A stretch of 64,000 nucleotides of DNA from Methyloversatilis sp. (GTDB taxonomy: Bacteria; Pseudomonadota; Gammaproteobacteria; Burkholderiales; Rhodocyclaceae), in the NCBI RefSeq assembly GCF_030698125.1, contig NZ_JAUYNV010000033.1, positions 95,670 through 159,669 on the forward strand, written 5' to 3'. Each line of letters begins with the position of its first letter. The stretch's first letter is position 1. The translations under genes and the position numbers were made by a program. The notes beneath the pieces are model-generated. The model did no database searches. It was not told the DNA's origin and worked only from the letters and a program-made list of their open reading frames with translations. Below, one piece after another: positions 35,904 to 44,477 of the stretch.

Positions 35904-36674
35904 TCAGTGCGCCGGACGCGCGGCGTCGCGGCCGTGCTCGACCAGTGACAGCACGCGGTCGCCGGTGGCTTTCGGGTCATTCGTGCCGACGTCCTTGATG
36001 CCGGTGGACAGCATGACGAACACGTCGTGAGCGAAGCTGTTCAGTTCGGCCATCACGTTGCGCGTCGAACGGGCGAAAAAGTTGAATGCCAGCGCCGCCG
36101 GGATGGCGGTGGCGAGACCGATGGCGGTCATGATCAGCGCCTCGCCGACCGGCCCGGCCACTTTGTCCAGCGTGCCCTGACCGGACATGCCGATCGCCAG
36201 CAGCGCGTGGTAGATGCCCCATACGGTACCGAGCAGGCCGATGAACGGCGCGCTCGATGCGACCGATGCAAGGAAGGTCTGGCCGTACTCCATGCGGCTG
36301 CGGTCGCGTTCGATCGAACGCTTCAGCGCACGGGTCAGGAATTCGTCGGCGCTGCCGGTGGCGATCAGGCCGCGCGCGCCCGCCTTGCCATTGCGCAGTG
36401 TCTCGACGGCGCTGAACCCCTCATGCACCAGATGCGAAAACGGGTCGGTGACGCCGTTGGAGCGCATGTCACGCGCCACGTCTTCCAGCGACGAGGCGTT
36501 CCAGAAGCGATCCATGAACTGGCCGCTGGCGCTGCGCTGGCGCAGCGCGACGATGCCCTTGAGCACGATCAGGAACCAGGTACCGACGGACGCGAGCGCC
36601 ATCAGCACGACGATGGTGATTGCGACAGCATCCGCGTTCGACAGGAAGTGCGCAAAACCCAGTGATTCATTCAT
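35904..36674 (-). CDS. exbB: TonB-system proton channel ExbB
   Basis: Inner-membrane MotA/TolQ/ExbB-family protein, 256 residues with three helices: an N-terminal one (AVAITIVVLMALASVGTWFL) and two near the C-terminal half, including SSAPFIGLLGTVWGIYHAL and the conserved EALIMTAIGLATAIPAALAF. It assembles the pentameric channel with ExbD. The ATG at 36674 begins the family similarity; the longer reading to 36716 has none. It lies between tonB (88 bases upstream) and exbD (13 bases downstream). Confidence 0.93.
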   Translation of the reverse strand: MNESLGFAHFLSNADAVAITIVVLMALASVGTWFLIVLKGIVALRQRSASGQFMDRFWNASSLEDVARDMRSNGVTDPFSHLVHEGFSAVETLRNGKAGARGLIATGSADEFLTRALKRSIERDRSRMEYGQTFLASVASSAPFIGLLGTVWGIYHALLAIGMSGQGTLDKVAGPVGEALIMTAIGLATAIPAALAFNFFARSTRNVMAELNSFAHDVFVMLSTGIKDVGTNDPKATGDRVLSLVEHGRDAARPAH

Positions 36675-36761
36675 CAAGACTCTCCATGTGAAGCCAGATT
36701 CAAAGCCATAGTGCAAAAAAGGATCGCCGCGCAGTGTACGCCAGCGGGTGCGCCGGTCAAA

Positions 36762-37574
36762 TCATCGCGGCAGGCTGAAGCTGAGCGGGACCATGACCGA
36801 TTCGGCGACCGCTTCGGTGCCGCGCCGTGCCGGCACGAACTTCCATTTCTTCACCGCGTCCAGTGCGGCCTCGTCGAGTCGGGGGAAGCCGCTCGACTTT
36901 TCGATATCGACCTTCGATGGCAGGCCGTTTGCCTCGACCATCACGCGCAGCATCACCCGGCCTTCTTCTCCGGCACGGCGTGACAGCATCGGGTAGGCCG
37001 GTTTCGGGTTCGACAGGTAGGCGGCGTCGAAGCGCGGCGCCTCCAATGGTGGCGCAGCGGCCACTGGTGCTGCCGTGACCGCGGCGGGCGCCGGCGCGGC
37101 AGCGGGCACGGCGTCGATCGCAACCGGCTCGGGCGGCGCAGGTTCCTGTACCGGGACGCTGTCGGCGCTGGGCGCATCGGCCGCCGCGGTCGGCTTCGGC
37201 AGCGCGACTTCCTTGCGTCGGGGCACCGGCCTGGTGACCGGCTTCGGCGGTTCGGGCTCGACCTTCGGTTGCTCGCGAACCGGTTCGATCTCGGCCATCG
37301 GCAGCGGTTCCGGCGCAATCAGCGTCGCCAGCATGAGGGGGGCGGGCGCGCTGGGCAGCGGCAGTCGGGCATGCGTCAGCCAGAACAGCGCGAGGGCATG
37401 CAGCAGCAGTACGGTGCCGAACGAAAAGATGCGCGCCGGCGCGCCTGCATCGGGCAGACCGGACCGCCGGCCCGACCGGGTGTCCGGCGTTGCAGCAAGG
37501 CGGAAGGCGGGTGGCAGATGCGGTGGCAGGGTTCCTGCACCACCCGCCAGCGCTGCGCTGCTCATGGCGCCCAT
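36762..37574 (-). CDS. tonB: Energy transducer TonB
   Basis: Periplasm-spanning protein of 270 residues. A cytoplasmic N-terminus leads to one transmembrane helix (FSFGTVLLLHALALFWLTHA, with the SxxxH motif typical of TonB) and a Pro-rich linker full of EP and KP pairs. A C-terminal TonB domain follows (KPAYPMLSRRAGEEGRVMLR; VDIEKSSGFPRLDEAALDAV). It contacts TonB boxes of the two receptors in this window. ATGs at 37574 and 37565 are both possible; neither has a strong ribosome site. Confidence 0.92.
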   Translation of the reverse strand: MGAMSSAALAGGAGTLPPHLPPAFRLAATPDTRSGRRSGLPDAGAPARIFSFGTVLLLHALALFWLTHARLPLPSAPAPLMLATLIAPEPLPMAEIEPVREQPKVEPEPPKPVTRPVPRRKEVALPKPTAAADAPSADSVPVQEPAPPEPVAIDAVPAAAPAPAAVTAAPVAAAPPLEAPRFDAAYLSNPKPAYPMLSRRAGEEGRVMLRVMVEANGLPSKVDIEKSSGFPRLDEAALDAVKKWKFVPARRGTEAVAESVMVPLSFSLPR

Positions 37575-37748
37575 ACGGTTGACGACCGGCGGGCAGGGGG
37601 CATCAAGGGGCGGGCGGGCAACGTCACGACAGGCATTGTGGGAACGAACATCCGTGCTACTTCAACGTCGGTTGAGGGCCATGGTCGTGACGGGAAAGGA
37701 AGGGAGCGGCAGGCATTGATGGCCTGTCCCGCTCCTCCGACCGGCAGC

Positions 37749-38228
37749 TCAGCTGCCGATTTCTCCCATCGCGGCCTGCGTGTAATTCTGCAATCCCATC
37801 TTGTCGATCAGATCAATCTGGGTTTCCAGCCAGTCGATATGTTCTTCGGTATCCGCCAGGATCGAACGGAACAGGTCGCGTGAGACGTAGTCGCCGGCTG
37901 TTTCGCAACAGGCCACCGCTTCCTTCAGCGTCGTATGCGACAGGTGCTCGATCTTCAGGTCACAGCCCAGCATTTCCGGCACGTTCTCGCCGATCAGCAG
38001 CTTGTGCAGATCCTGCAGGTTGGGCAGGCCTTCGAGCAGCAGAATGCGTTCGATCAACGCATCCGCATGCTTCATTTCCTCGATCGATTCGTGGTGTTCA
38101 TGGTCGCCAAGCTGCTTCAGGCCCCAGCTCTTGTACATTTTCGCGTGCAGGAAATACTGGTTGATCGCAGTCAGTTCATTCACCAGCTGCTTGTTCAGAT
38201 ACTGCAGAACCTTCTTGTCGCCCTTCAT
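37749..38228 (-). CDS. bfr: Bacterioferritin
   Basis: A 159-residue heme-binding ferritin subunit that stores iron as a 24-mer. Ferroxidase ligands E18, E51, H54, E94 and H130 are present, as is heme ligand M52. Aligning the C-terminal helix with E. coli Bfr (YVSRD anchors) puts Thr at the position of E127 ([11 protein letters not shown]), so one bridging ligand appears replaced. This may mark a heme-type subunit of a heteropolymer or altered ferroxidase activity. It stands between bfd, which reduces stored iron for release, and tonB, in the iron island. Confidence 0.95.
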   Translation of the reverse strand: MKGDKKVLQYLNKQLVNELTAINQYFLHAKMYKSWGLKQLGDHEHHESIEEMKHADALIERILLLEGLPNLQDLHKLLIGENVPEMLGCDLKIEHLSHTTLKEAVACCETAGDYVSRDLFRSILADTEEHIDWLETQIDLIDKMGLQNYTQAAMGEIGS

Positions 38229-38316
38229 GTGCCGTCTCCTGTTCAGGCGGTGTCACTGGCGTGACGCCTGATCGCATTCTAGGCCACACGAACAAATGTG
38301 TTGCACAGCATCAATT

Positions 38317-38532
38317 TCAGGCGGCGCAGCCGGATGCCAGCGGCGCGTGCGCCACAAGTGCCCGCAGATCTGCCCGGGCAGCGTCAATCACTTCCTTTGC
38401 GGCGCGCACGCACTTGCCGCAATCCCGGCAGCAGCCAAGCTGTCCTGCCACGTCCCGCACGCTGCGGCAACCGGTGCTGACCGCGGCCTTGATGTCCCGG
38501 TCGGTGACCGGTTCGCACAGACAGATGTACAT
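38317..38532 (-). CDS. bfd: Bacterioferritin-associated ferredoxin
   Basis: A 71-residue BFD-like [2Fe-2S] protein. The cluster ligands are in C4-x-C6 and C38-x2-C41 of MYICLCEPV and CCRDCGKC. Bfd docks on bacterioferritin and supplies electrons through its heme to mobilise stored iron, a reaction usually favoured in iron starvation. It lies 7 bases after hemP and upstream of bfr, so the three genes likely share the hemP promoter and its Fur-like site. Confidence 0.93.
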   Translation of the reverse strand: MYICLCEPVTDRDIKAAVSTGCRSVRDVAGQLGCCRDCGKCVRAAKEVIDAARADLRALVAHAPLASGCAA

Positions 38533-38539
38533 GGCGACC

Positions 38540-38725
38540 CTATTTGGTAAGTATCAACTTGCCATTGCGCGTGAGGCGCAATGAGTAAAGTTCGCCACCG
38601 TGACTGATGGCAACCTGTTTGCGGCCACCCAGCAGCTGTGCCGAATCGAGCGTCGGCGACGGTTCGGGTGACGCGGCGGGAGCGTTGGCGGGTGTCTGCG
38701 GCAGCGGAAGTGCAGGCGTAGTCAT
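38540..38725 (-). CDS. hemP: Hemin uptake protein HemP
   Basis: A 61-residue protein with a Pro/Ala-rich N-terminus and the HemP core SAQLLGGRKQVAISHGGELY then SLRLTRNGKLILTK. HemP/HmuP acts as a small activator or regulator of heme-uptake genes in several proteobacteria. The start has a Fur-box-like sequence only 14-40 bases upstream. It heads the hemP-bfd-bfr block. Confidence 0.92.
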   Translation of the reverse strand: MTTPALPLPQTPANAPAASPEPSPTLDSAQLLGGRKQVAISHGGELYSLRLTRNGKLILTK

Positions 38726-38738
38726 GTGCCAACAAACG

Positions 38739-38764
38739 AATAGTAATGAGAATGGTTCGTATTA
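38739..38764 (-). promoter_or_regulatory. Fur-box-like sequence upstream of hemP
   Basis: AT-rich AATAGTAATGAGAATGGTT with CGTATTA following contains three GATAAT-like hexamers in phase. It is directly before the hemP start, at the position of an operator. Confidence 0.76.
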
Positions 38765-38912
38765 ATACAGAACGCTGTCCCGGTGTCAAGCGTTCGCTGC
38801 GCGGGCCGTCGACACCCCCGGCCAAAGGGTTTGCGCTGCCTGCTCACCACTGTGGGCAGCGATCGCGTCAGCGTGATGTCACAGCGTCAGCGTCGCACCC
38901 TACAATCGACCG

Positions 38913-39890
38913 ATGAACACACCTCCCCGCGACGTACAGGACACGCATGCATCGTCCTGCCCGACCCGCCAGCCGGAATTCCTGCTATCGCAACGTCAGG
39001 CGGAAAGGGCGGTCGGTCATGTGCTGTGGCTGAGTGCGATCGCCATGCTGACGGAAATCGTCGCCGGCCATCTGACCGGGTCGATGGCGCTGCTGGCCGA
39101 CGGCTGGCATATGGCGACGCATGTGGCCGCCATGGGCATCAGCGCATTCGCGTACCTATATATGCGCAAGCATGCCGGGCAGGCGCACTACAGTTTCGGC
39201 CCGGGCAAGGTGTCCTATCTGGCGGCCTACTCGTCGAGTCTGCTGCTCGCGGGTGTTGCGCTGGTCATGCTGTACGAGGCGGCGTCGCGGCTGCAGGCGC
39301 CGCATGACATCCATTACGACGAAGCGCTCGCGGTCGCCGTGCTCGGGCTGATCGTCAATCTGCTCAGCGCGTGGCTGTTGCACGGTCACGATCATGATCA
39401 CGACGGAGACGCCCACGCGCATGAAACCGCGAACGGGCACGCCGACCAGAACCTGCGCGCTGCCTATATTCACGTGGTGGCCGACGCGATCACGTCGGTC
39501 GCCGCCATCGTGGCGCTGATCGCCGGCAAGTGGGCCGGCATGGCGTGGCTTGACCCGGTCATGGCGGCGCTCGGCGGCGTGCTCATCCTGCGCTGGGCCT
39601 GGCGACTGGCCGGCGACAGTGCCGGCGTGCTGCTGGATCGTCAGATCGACAGTCATCTGCTGCACGACATCCACGCCTGCCTCGCACGACACGGCGCGCA
39701 TGCGCTTGACCTGCACCTGTGGCTGCTTGCCCCCGGGCGCCATGCGCTGCTGCTGACGCTGGAAGGGAGACCGGAGCTGGATGTCGACCGCCTGCGGCAT
39801 GAACTGGGCGCCATGGCGACGCTGGCCCATGTGACACTGGATGTCGTGTCGCGGGAGGTATCTTCTGTTGCGCCGCAACAATCGCTATAA
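38913..39890 (+). CDS. dmeF: CDF-family Co/Ni (DmeF-like) cation efflux protein
   Basis: Inner-membrane divalent-metal/proton exporter, 325 residues. Six helices carry the CDF metal site residues (ADGWHMATHVAAM and YIHVVADAITSVAA). A His-rich cytoplasmic loop (HGHDHDHDGDAHAHE) sits between helices 4 and 5. The HMATH form of the site rather than HMLxD is that of the DmeF (cobalt/nickel) group. It is divergent from hemP and its stop carries the -10 of the ppa promoter. Metal specificity is a family inference. Confidence 0.86.
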   Translation: MNTPPRDVQDTHASSCPTRQPEFLLSQRQAERAVGHVLWLSAIAMLTEIVAGHLTGSMALLADGWHMATHVAAMGISAFAYLYMRKHAGQAHYSFGPGKVSYLAAYSSSLLLAGVALVMLYEAASRLQAPHDIHYDEALAVAVLGLIVNLLSAWLLHGHDHDHDGDAHAHETANGHADQNLRAAYIHVVADAITSVAAIVALIAGKWAGMAWLDPVMAALGGVLILRWAWRLAGDSAGVLLDRQIDSHLLHDIHACLARHGAHALDLHLWLLAPGRHALLLTLEGRPELDVDRLRHELGAMATLAHVTLDVVSREVSSVAPQQSL

Positions 39891-39911
39891 TCGCGGGCTT
39901 TTCAAAAGGAG
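39886..39911 (+). promoter_or_regulatory. ppa promoter -10 and ribosome site
   Basis: A perfect TATAAT at 39886-39891 overlaps the dmeF stop, with a strong AAGGAG ribosome site at about 39906-39911. No good -35 hexamer stands at 17 bases. Confidence 0.55.
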
Positions 39912-39917
39912 CGAGAC

Positions 39918-40466
39918 ATGGGTCTGGAACGAGTTCCGTCGGGCAAGGATCTGCCCAATGATTTCAACGTGGTCATCGAAATCCCGATGCATTCGGACCC
40001 GGTCAAGTACGAAGTGGACAAGGAGTCGGGCGCCGTCTTCGTCGATCGCTTCATGTCGACCGCGATGCACTACCCGTGCAATTACGGCTACATCCCGCAC
40101 ACCATCGCCGGTGACGGTGACCCGGTCGACGTGCTCGTGCTGGCACAGTTCGCGTTGCCGCCGGGCGTGGTGGTTCGCTGCCGTCCGATCGGCATGCTGA
40201 AGATGGTCGACGAAGCCGGCGAGGATGCCAAGCTGCTGGCCGTGCCGGTGGACAAGCTCACGCCGATGTACCGCTCGGTGCAGAGCCCGCGCGACCTGCC
40301 GCAGATCCTGCTGGACCAGATTTCGCACTTCTTCGAGCACTACAAGGATCTCGAACCCGGCAAGTTCGTCAAGGTTCAGGGCTGGGGCGACATCGAAGAT
40401 GCCAAGCGCGAAATCATGTCGGGTGTCGACGCCTACCAGAAAGCGGCAGACAAGCCGGCGTTCTAG
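39918..40466 (+). CDS. ppa: Soluble inorganic pyrophosphatase
   Basis: Cytoplasmic family I enzyme hydrolysing PPi to phosphate, 182 residues. Catalytic acidic motif [10 protein letters not shown] and the lysine and tyrosine contacts ([23 protein letters not shown]) are intact. AAGGAG precedes the ATG. Note that the window also encodes a membrane H+-pyrophosphatase and a PPi-dependent phosphofructokinase, so soluble PPi hydrolysis competes with energy-conserving uses. Confidence 0.95.
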   Translation: MGLERVPSGKDLPNDFNVVIEIPMHSDPVKYEVDKESGAVFVDRFMSTAMHYPCNYGYIPHTIAGDGDPVDVLVLAQFALPPGVVVRCRPIGMLKMVDEAGEDAKLLAVPVDKLTPMYRSVQSPRDLPQILLDQISHFFEHYKDLEPGKFVKVQGWGDIEDAKREIMSGVDAYQKAADKPAF

Positions 40467-40536
40467 TATCGGCCGACATTGAATTGCAGTCGGCTTGCGA
40501 TTTGATGCCGGCTCACCCTGGTCGCCCGACGCACGC

Positions 40537-41673
40537 TCACACCGCCTGTCGGTAGGGCGTGCGCTCTTCCAGTTCGTCGATGTGCAGCGCCACGCCGGCG
40601 CGCTCCCGTTCCAGGTAGCGCGCCACGGCGTCGGCAAAATCCGCGTCGCGCAGCCAGTGCGCCGACCAGGTCGTTTCCGGCACGAAGCCGCGTGCCATCT
40701 TGTGCTCGCCCTGGGCGCCGCCTTCGAACACCTCGAGCTTGCGTTCGATCGCGTATTCGATGCCCTGGTGGTAGCAGGCTTCGAAGTGCAGGCAGGCAAC
40801 GTGTTCGAGTTCGCCCCAGTAACGACCGTACAGCCGCCTGCCGTCGCGCAGGTTCAATGCGCAGGCGATGTCGCGCCCGGCCACCGATGCCACCACCAGC
40901 ATCAGCGCGTGCGGCACACGTTCGCGCAGCAGTTCGAAAAAGCGGAAGTTCAGATACGGGCGCTGGCCGCGCACGCGATAGGTATTGCTGTAGCACTTGA
41001 AGAACAGCGCGAGCTCGGCGTCGCGGATGTCCGGTCCGTCGATGCGCCGCAGCGTCACGCCGGCGTCGGCCACGCGCCGCCGCTCCTGACGGATCTTCTT
41101 CCGCTTGTCGCGCGCCAGCGATGAAAGGAAGGTTTCGTAGCTGTCGTACCCCGCGTTGGTCCAGTGGAACTGCACCGACTGGCGCAACAGCAGCGACGTG
41201 TGCCCGAGTGCGGCCAGTGATTCGGCATCCGGGAACAGCAGATGGGCGGACGACACGCCGCTGTCGCGCGCATGGTCCAGCCAGGCGTCGAGCAGAGCGG
41301 TGCGCGCCGCCGTGTCGCGCGCCAGCAGCCGCGGGCCGGGCACCGGCGTGAATGGAATGGCACTCAGCAGCTTGGGGTAGTAGGGGCGCCCGGTTCGTTC
41401 AAGCGCCTCGGCCCATGACCAGTCGAACACGTACTCGCCATAGCTGTGCAGCTTGCGGTAACCGGGCAGCGCGGCGATCAGTTGCCCGCCCTCGTGCACG
41501 GACAGGTGGTCCGGCTGCCAGCCGGATGCTTCGGTGACGCAGCCCGAACTTTCGAAGGCGTCCAGCAGCGCGTGCGACAGCGTGGCGTGGCCGCCGGTCA
41601 GTGCGTCCCACTGCGCCGCGTCGAGTTCGGCAATCGCGCTGTGTCGCTCGATGTGCAGTACCGGTCCGCTCAC
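40537..41673 (-). CDS. GNAT-fold protein of the DUF482/peptidogalycan family
   Basis: A 378-residue cytoplasmic protein with the FemAB-like acyl-CoA N-acyltransferase fold of the DUF482 family. Signatures visible are PGPRLLARDTAARTALLDAW, the basic LARDKRKKIRQERRRV and the C-terminal GGAQGEHKMARGFVPETTWS AHW-type ending. Homologues are annotated only as GNAT or peptidogalycan biosynthesis; substrate is unproved. Its start abuts the phhB stop (1 base), so the two genes form an operon, preceded by sodB on the same strand. Confidence 0.82.
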   Translation of the reverse strand: MSGPVLHIERHSAIAELDAAQWDALTGGHATLSHALLDAFESSGCVTEASGWQPDHLSVHEGGQLIAALPGYRKLHSYGEYVFDWSWAEALERTGRPYYPKLLSAIPFTPVPGPRLLARDTAARTALLDAWLDHARDSGVSSAHLLFPDAESLAALGHTSLLLRQSVQFHWTNAGYDSYETFLSSLARDKRKKIRQERRRVADAGVTLRRIDGPDIRDAELALFFKCYSNTYRVRGQRPYLNFRFFELLRERVPHALMLVVASVAGRDIACALNLRDGRRLYGRYWGELEHVACLHFEACYHQGIEYAIERKLEVFEGGAQGEHKMARGFVPETTWSAHWLRDADFADAVARYLERERAGVALHIDELEERTPYRQAV

Positions 41674-42063
41674 TCAGTCGTACTTGATGTACTTGAAGCG
41701 CGGGTCGTCCGGCGTGCCGGCCAGCGCCGATCCTTCCGTCAGCGCGGGCTGCCACATGACGACCTCTTCGATCTTCTTCGCCAGCTGGAAGTCGCGCTCG
41801 GTCACGCCCTTTGCTTCGTGGTTCATCAGCTTGACGATCACGAAGGCGTAGGACACCGCGAGATCCGGGTGGTGAAAGGCCGCTTCTGCCAGATGACCGA
41901 CCGTATTCACGACCATCAGCGTGCCCTTCCAGCCGCTGGTCTTGTACTTGCGGCGTATCCAGCCGTCCTCGTAGTACCACTTCGGCAGTTCGCCCTTCAG
42001 GCGGGCGTCGATTTCTTCCGGCGTGAAGGCCTCGCTCGGGCCGGCGGTTCTCCACTGTGTCAT
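41674..42063 (-). CDS. phhB: Pterin-4a-carbinolamine dehydratase
   Basis: A 129-residue enzyme recycling 4a-hydroxytetrahydrobiopterin, with the family motif region HHPDLAVSYAFVIVKLMNHE AKGVTERDFQLA (His pair in FHHP). The ATG at 42063 has GAGGAG 8 bases upstream; a longer frame to 42156 is likely untranslated. It lies upstream of the GNAT gene and downstream of sodB with a terminator between. No phenylalanine hydroxylase is seen here, so it may serve another pterin role. Confidence 0.88.
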   Translation of the reverse strand: MTQWRTAGPSEAFTPEEIDARLKGELPKWYYEDGWIRRKYKTSGWKGTLMVVNTVGHLAEAAFHHPDLAVSYAFVIVKLMNHEAKGVTERDFQLAKKIEEVVMWQPALTEGSALAGTPDDPRFKYIKYD

Positions 42064-42097
42064 GTCGGTACTCCTCGGGGTGATGGGTCCAGCCATG

Positions 42098-42142
42098 AAA
42101 AACGCGCTGCCCCGCCCGGCCAGGGCCGGATGAGGCAGCGCG
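42098..42142 (-). terminator. Intrinsic terminator after sodB
   Basis: A 9-bp stem (42103-42111 with 42134-42142) with a GC-rich loop, and a T-run on the minus strand (A-run at 42098-42102). It is 40 bases past the sodB stop and just before phhB. Confidence 0.75.
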
Positions 42143-42181
42143 CATCTGCGTCGCATGCCGGAGGCGGACTCCGGCGGGCGG

Positions 42182-42769
42182 TCAGGCCGCGAAGTTCTTC
42201 GCCGCGAAGTCCCAGTTTGCGAGGCTGGCGAGGAAGGTATCGACGAAGTCCGGACGGCGGTTGCGGTAATCGATGTAGTAGGCGTGTTCCCACACGTCGA
42301 GCGTCAGCAGCGGCTTGGCGTCGGAATTGAGCGGCGTGCCGGCGCCGCTGGTGTTCACGATGTCCAGCGAGCCATCCGGCTTTCTGACCAGCCAGGTCCA
42401 GCCGGAGCCGAAGTTGCCGACCGCCGACGCCTTGAATGCCTTCTTGAATTCGTCGAAGCTGCCCCACTTGGCATCGATTGCCGACGCCAGCGCGCCGGTC
42501 GGTGCGCCGCCGCCTGCAGGCTTCATGCTGCTCCAGAAGAAGCTGTGGTTCCACACCTGCGCGGAATTGTTGAACACGCCGCCGGCCGGCGCCTTCTTGA
42601 CGATGGCTTCCAGATCGAGGTTTTCGAACTCGGTACCCTTGATCAGGTTGTTCAGGTTGGTGGCGTAGGCCTGATGGTGCTTGCCGTAGTGGAATTCGAG
42701 GGTTTCGCGCGAAATGTGCGGGGCCAGAGCGTCGAGCGCATAAGGCAGCGGGGGCAGCGTGTGTTCCAT
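42182..42769 (-). CDS. sodB: Superoxide dismutase (Fe/Mn family)
   Basis: A 195-residue cytoplasmic superoxide dismutase. Metal ligands are seen in [10 protein letters not shown] (His), QVWNHSFFW (His) and [19 protein letters not shown] (Asp and His). The Gln in [11 protein letters not shown] positions and the overall form favour the Fe-type, but Mn or cambialistic use cannot be excluded. It protects the iron-rich cell interior and fits the iron island nearby. It is followed by its own terminator. Confidence 0.94.
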   Translation of the reverse strand: MEHTLPPLPYALDALAPHISRETLEFHYGKHHQAYATNLNNLIKGTEFENLDLEAIVKKAPAGGVFNNSAQVWNHSFFWSSMKPAGGGAPTGALASAIDAKWGSFDEFKKAFKASAVGNFGSGWTWLVRKPDGSLDIVNTSGAGTPLNSDAKPLLTLDVWEHAYYIDYRNRRPDFVDTFLASLANWDFAAKNFAA

Positions 42770-42879
42770 GGTATCTCCCAGTCGTGTCGGTTCAAAGTCA
42801 GGTATGCGAGTTTAGGGTTGCCCAAGTCCCAGCACAAGGCAAAGCTTGCAGGCAGAAGGGCTCCCTCAGGTGCCGGGTC

Positions 42880-44250
42880 TCAGGTGCCTGGTGTTTCATC
42901 GGCGGCAGCCAGTGCGTCGACACGATTGACCGTCACGCCGGCCGCGCCACGTCCGAACTGCAGTTCAAGGCCTTGTCCGGCTGCAAGCGCAGCCGCGTCG
43001 CGCACGATGCGACCTTCGCTGTCGCGCACGATGGAAAAGCCGCGCGCCAGCACGGCCGCCGGATCAAGCTGCGCCAGTTGGGCTGCATTGAGACCGCTGC
43101 GGTGGCGCGCGGTTTCGAGCAGCCAGCGCGCCGAGGTGCGCAGCCGCTCGGTCAGCCGCAGCAGTGCGATCCGACGGCGCGCGAGATCGGGGCGTCTGTC
43201 GTGCAGGCGCTGGGTCAGGGCATCGGCGTGACGGCGCTGCTGCGCCAGGCTGACATCGTGGGCGCGGCGCATGCGCGCGTGCAGCGCATGCAGTCGCTCG
43301 CCTGCCCGCGTCAGCTGTCGCGCCGGCGCATGCAGTCGCGACGACAGGTCGTCGAGCCGCTGGCCGCGTCGCTCGACACGGGCGCGCATGGCCCGGGCCA
43401 GCCGCTGCGCCAGTCCGATCAGCCGGGCAGCGGCCTCGACGTGGCCGGCGCTGACCAGCTCGGCAGCGGCGGTCGGCGTGGCGGCACGGACGTCCGCCAC
43501 GAAGTCGGCGATCGAAAAATCCGTTTCGTGCCCGACCCCGGTCACCACCGGCACCGGGCAGGCGGCGATGGCGCGCGCCACACCCTCGTCGTTGAACGCG
43601 GCCAGGTCTTCCGCCGATCCGCCGCCGCGCACCAGCAGCAGGGCGTCGCAGCCAAGGCGCCCGGCCCGCGTGATGGCGGCGGCAATCTGCGCTGGCGCAT
43701 CCGCGCCCTGCACGAGACAGGGCAGCACGGTCACCTCGATGTGGCGGGCGCGCCGCGCCAGCGTGATCAGCACGTCGCGCAGTGCGGCACCCGACGCTGA
43801 GGTGACCACGGCCAGCCGGGCGGGCAGCGCTGGCAGCGGCCGCTTGCGCGCGGCGTCGAACAGGCCTTCCTGCTCCAGTTTTGCCTTCAGGCGCAGAAAG
43901 GCGTCGTGCAGCGCACCGGGGCCGGCCGGGCGCATCGCATCGACGGTCAGCTGGAAGTCGCCGCGCGCCTCGTACAGCGACACCTGTGCGCGTACCTCGA
44001 CGCGCAGTCCGGCGCGCACTTCGAACGGCAGCAACTGGCTGCGGTTGCGGAACATGACGCAGCGCACCTGGGCCAGCTCGTCCTTCAGCGAAAAGTAAAG
44101 ATGGCCGGATGCAGCCCGTGTCACACCCGACAGTTCGCCGCTGACCCACAGCACCGGAAAGCTGCGCTCCAGCGTCAGCCGGGCGCGTCGCACCAGTTCG
44201 GAGACCGGCATGCCAGGTCCGCTGCCCGGCATCGGTGATTCAGGAACCAT
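42880..44250 (-). CDS. xseA: Exodeoxyribonuclease VII large subunit
   Basis: A 456-residue subunit degrading single-stranded DNA. An N-terminal OB-fold (VLWVSGELSGVTRAASGHLY FSLKDE region) precedes the catalytic domain (VVTSASGAALRDVL; VRGGGSAEDLAAFNDE; TGVGHETDFSIADFVADVRA) and a C-terminal coiled helical part. It is divergent from the exbB-lpxK operon; the intergenic region contains a DnaA-box inverted repeat. The start might also be the ATG at 44232 or 44211, a few codons later. Confidence 0.93.
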   Translation of the reverse strand: MVPESPMPGSGPGMPVSELVRRARLTLERSFPVLWVSGELSGVTRAASGHLYFSLKDELAQVRCVMFRNRSQLLPFEVRAGLRVEVRAQVSLYEARGDFQLTVDAMRPAGPGALHDAFLRLKAKLEQEGLFDAARKRPLPALPARLAVVTSASGAALRDVLITLARRARHIEVTVLPCLVQGADAPAQIAAAITRAGRLGCDALLLVRGGGSAEDLAAFNDEGVARAIAACPVPVVTGVGHETDFSIADFVADVRAATPTAAAELVSAGHVEAAARLIGLAQRLARAMRARVERRGQRLDDLSSRLHAPARQLTRAGERLHALHARMRRAHDVSLAQQRRHADALTQRLHDRRPDLARRRIALLRLTERLRTSARWLLETARHRSGLNAAQLAQLDPAAVLARGFSIVRDSEGRIVRDAAALAAGQGLELQFGRGAAGVTVNRVDALAAADETPGT

Positions 44251-44349
44251 CGTTCACCACGCTGTCATCGAAGCTTAATTTTTGATCGCCGCAAGAAAAA
44301 CGCCTGTACTGGCCGCGATTTCTCGCCGTCATCCGGCCGCTACCCACAC

Positions 44350-44376
44350 GGTTATCCACAAGTTCTGTGGATAACC
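44350..44376. promoter_or_regulatory. Inverted pair of perfect DnaA boxes
   Basis: GGTTATCCACA, 5 bases, TGTGGATAACC: each arm is the consensus DnaA box TTATCCACA, in opposite orientation, 11-bp arms with no mismatch. It lies in the 227-base region between divergent xseA and the exbB-like gene. It could be a DnaA regulatory site or a small RNA hairpin; no replication gene is nearby. Confidence 0.7.
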
Positions 44377-44477
44377 CCGTCCGGCAGCATGCTGCGGTGC
44401 GCAACGACATCGGGTCAGGGTTGCCCCGGCTGGTGGCGCAGGCTACAGTTCGCCGCTTGCTGACGAGGGGAGCGCAC

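Noticed and set aside
40468..40492. GCCGAC/GTCGGC palindrome between ppa and the GNAT gene
   Set aside because: Only six base pairs and no T-tract; not convincing as a terminator.
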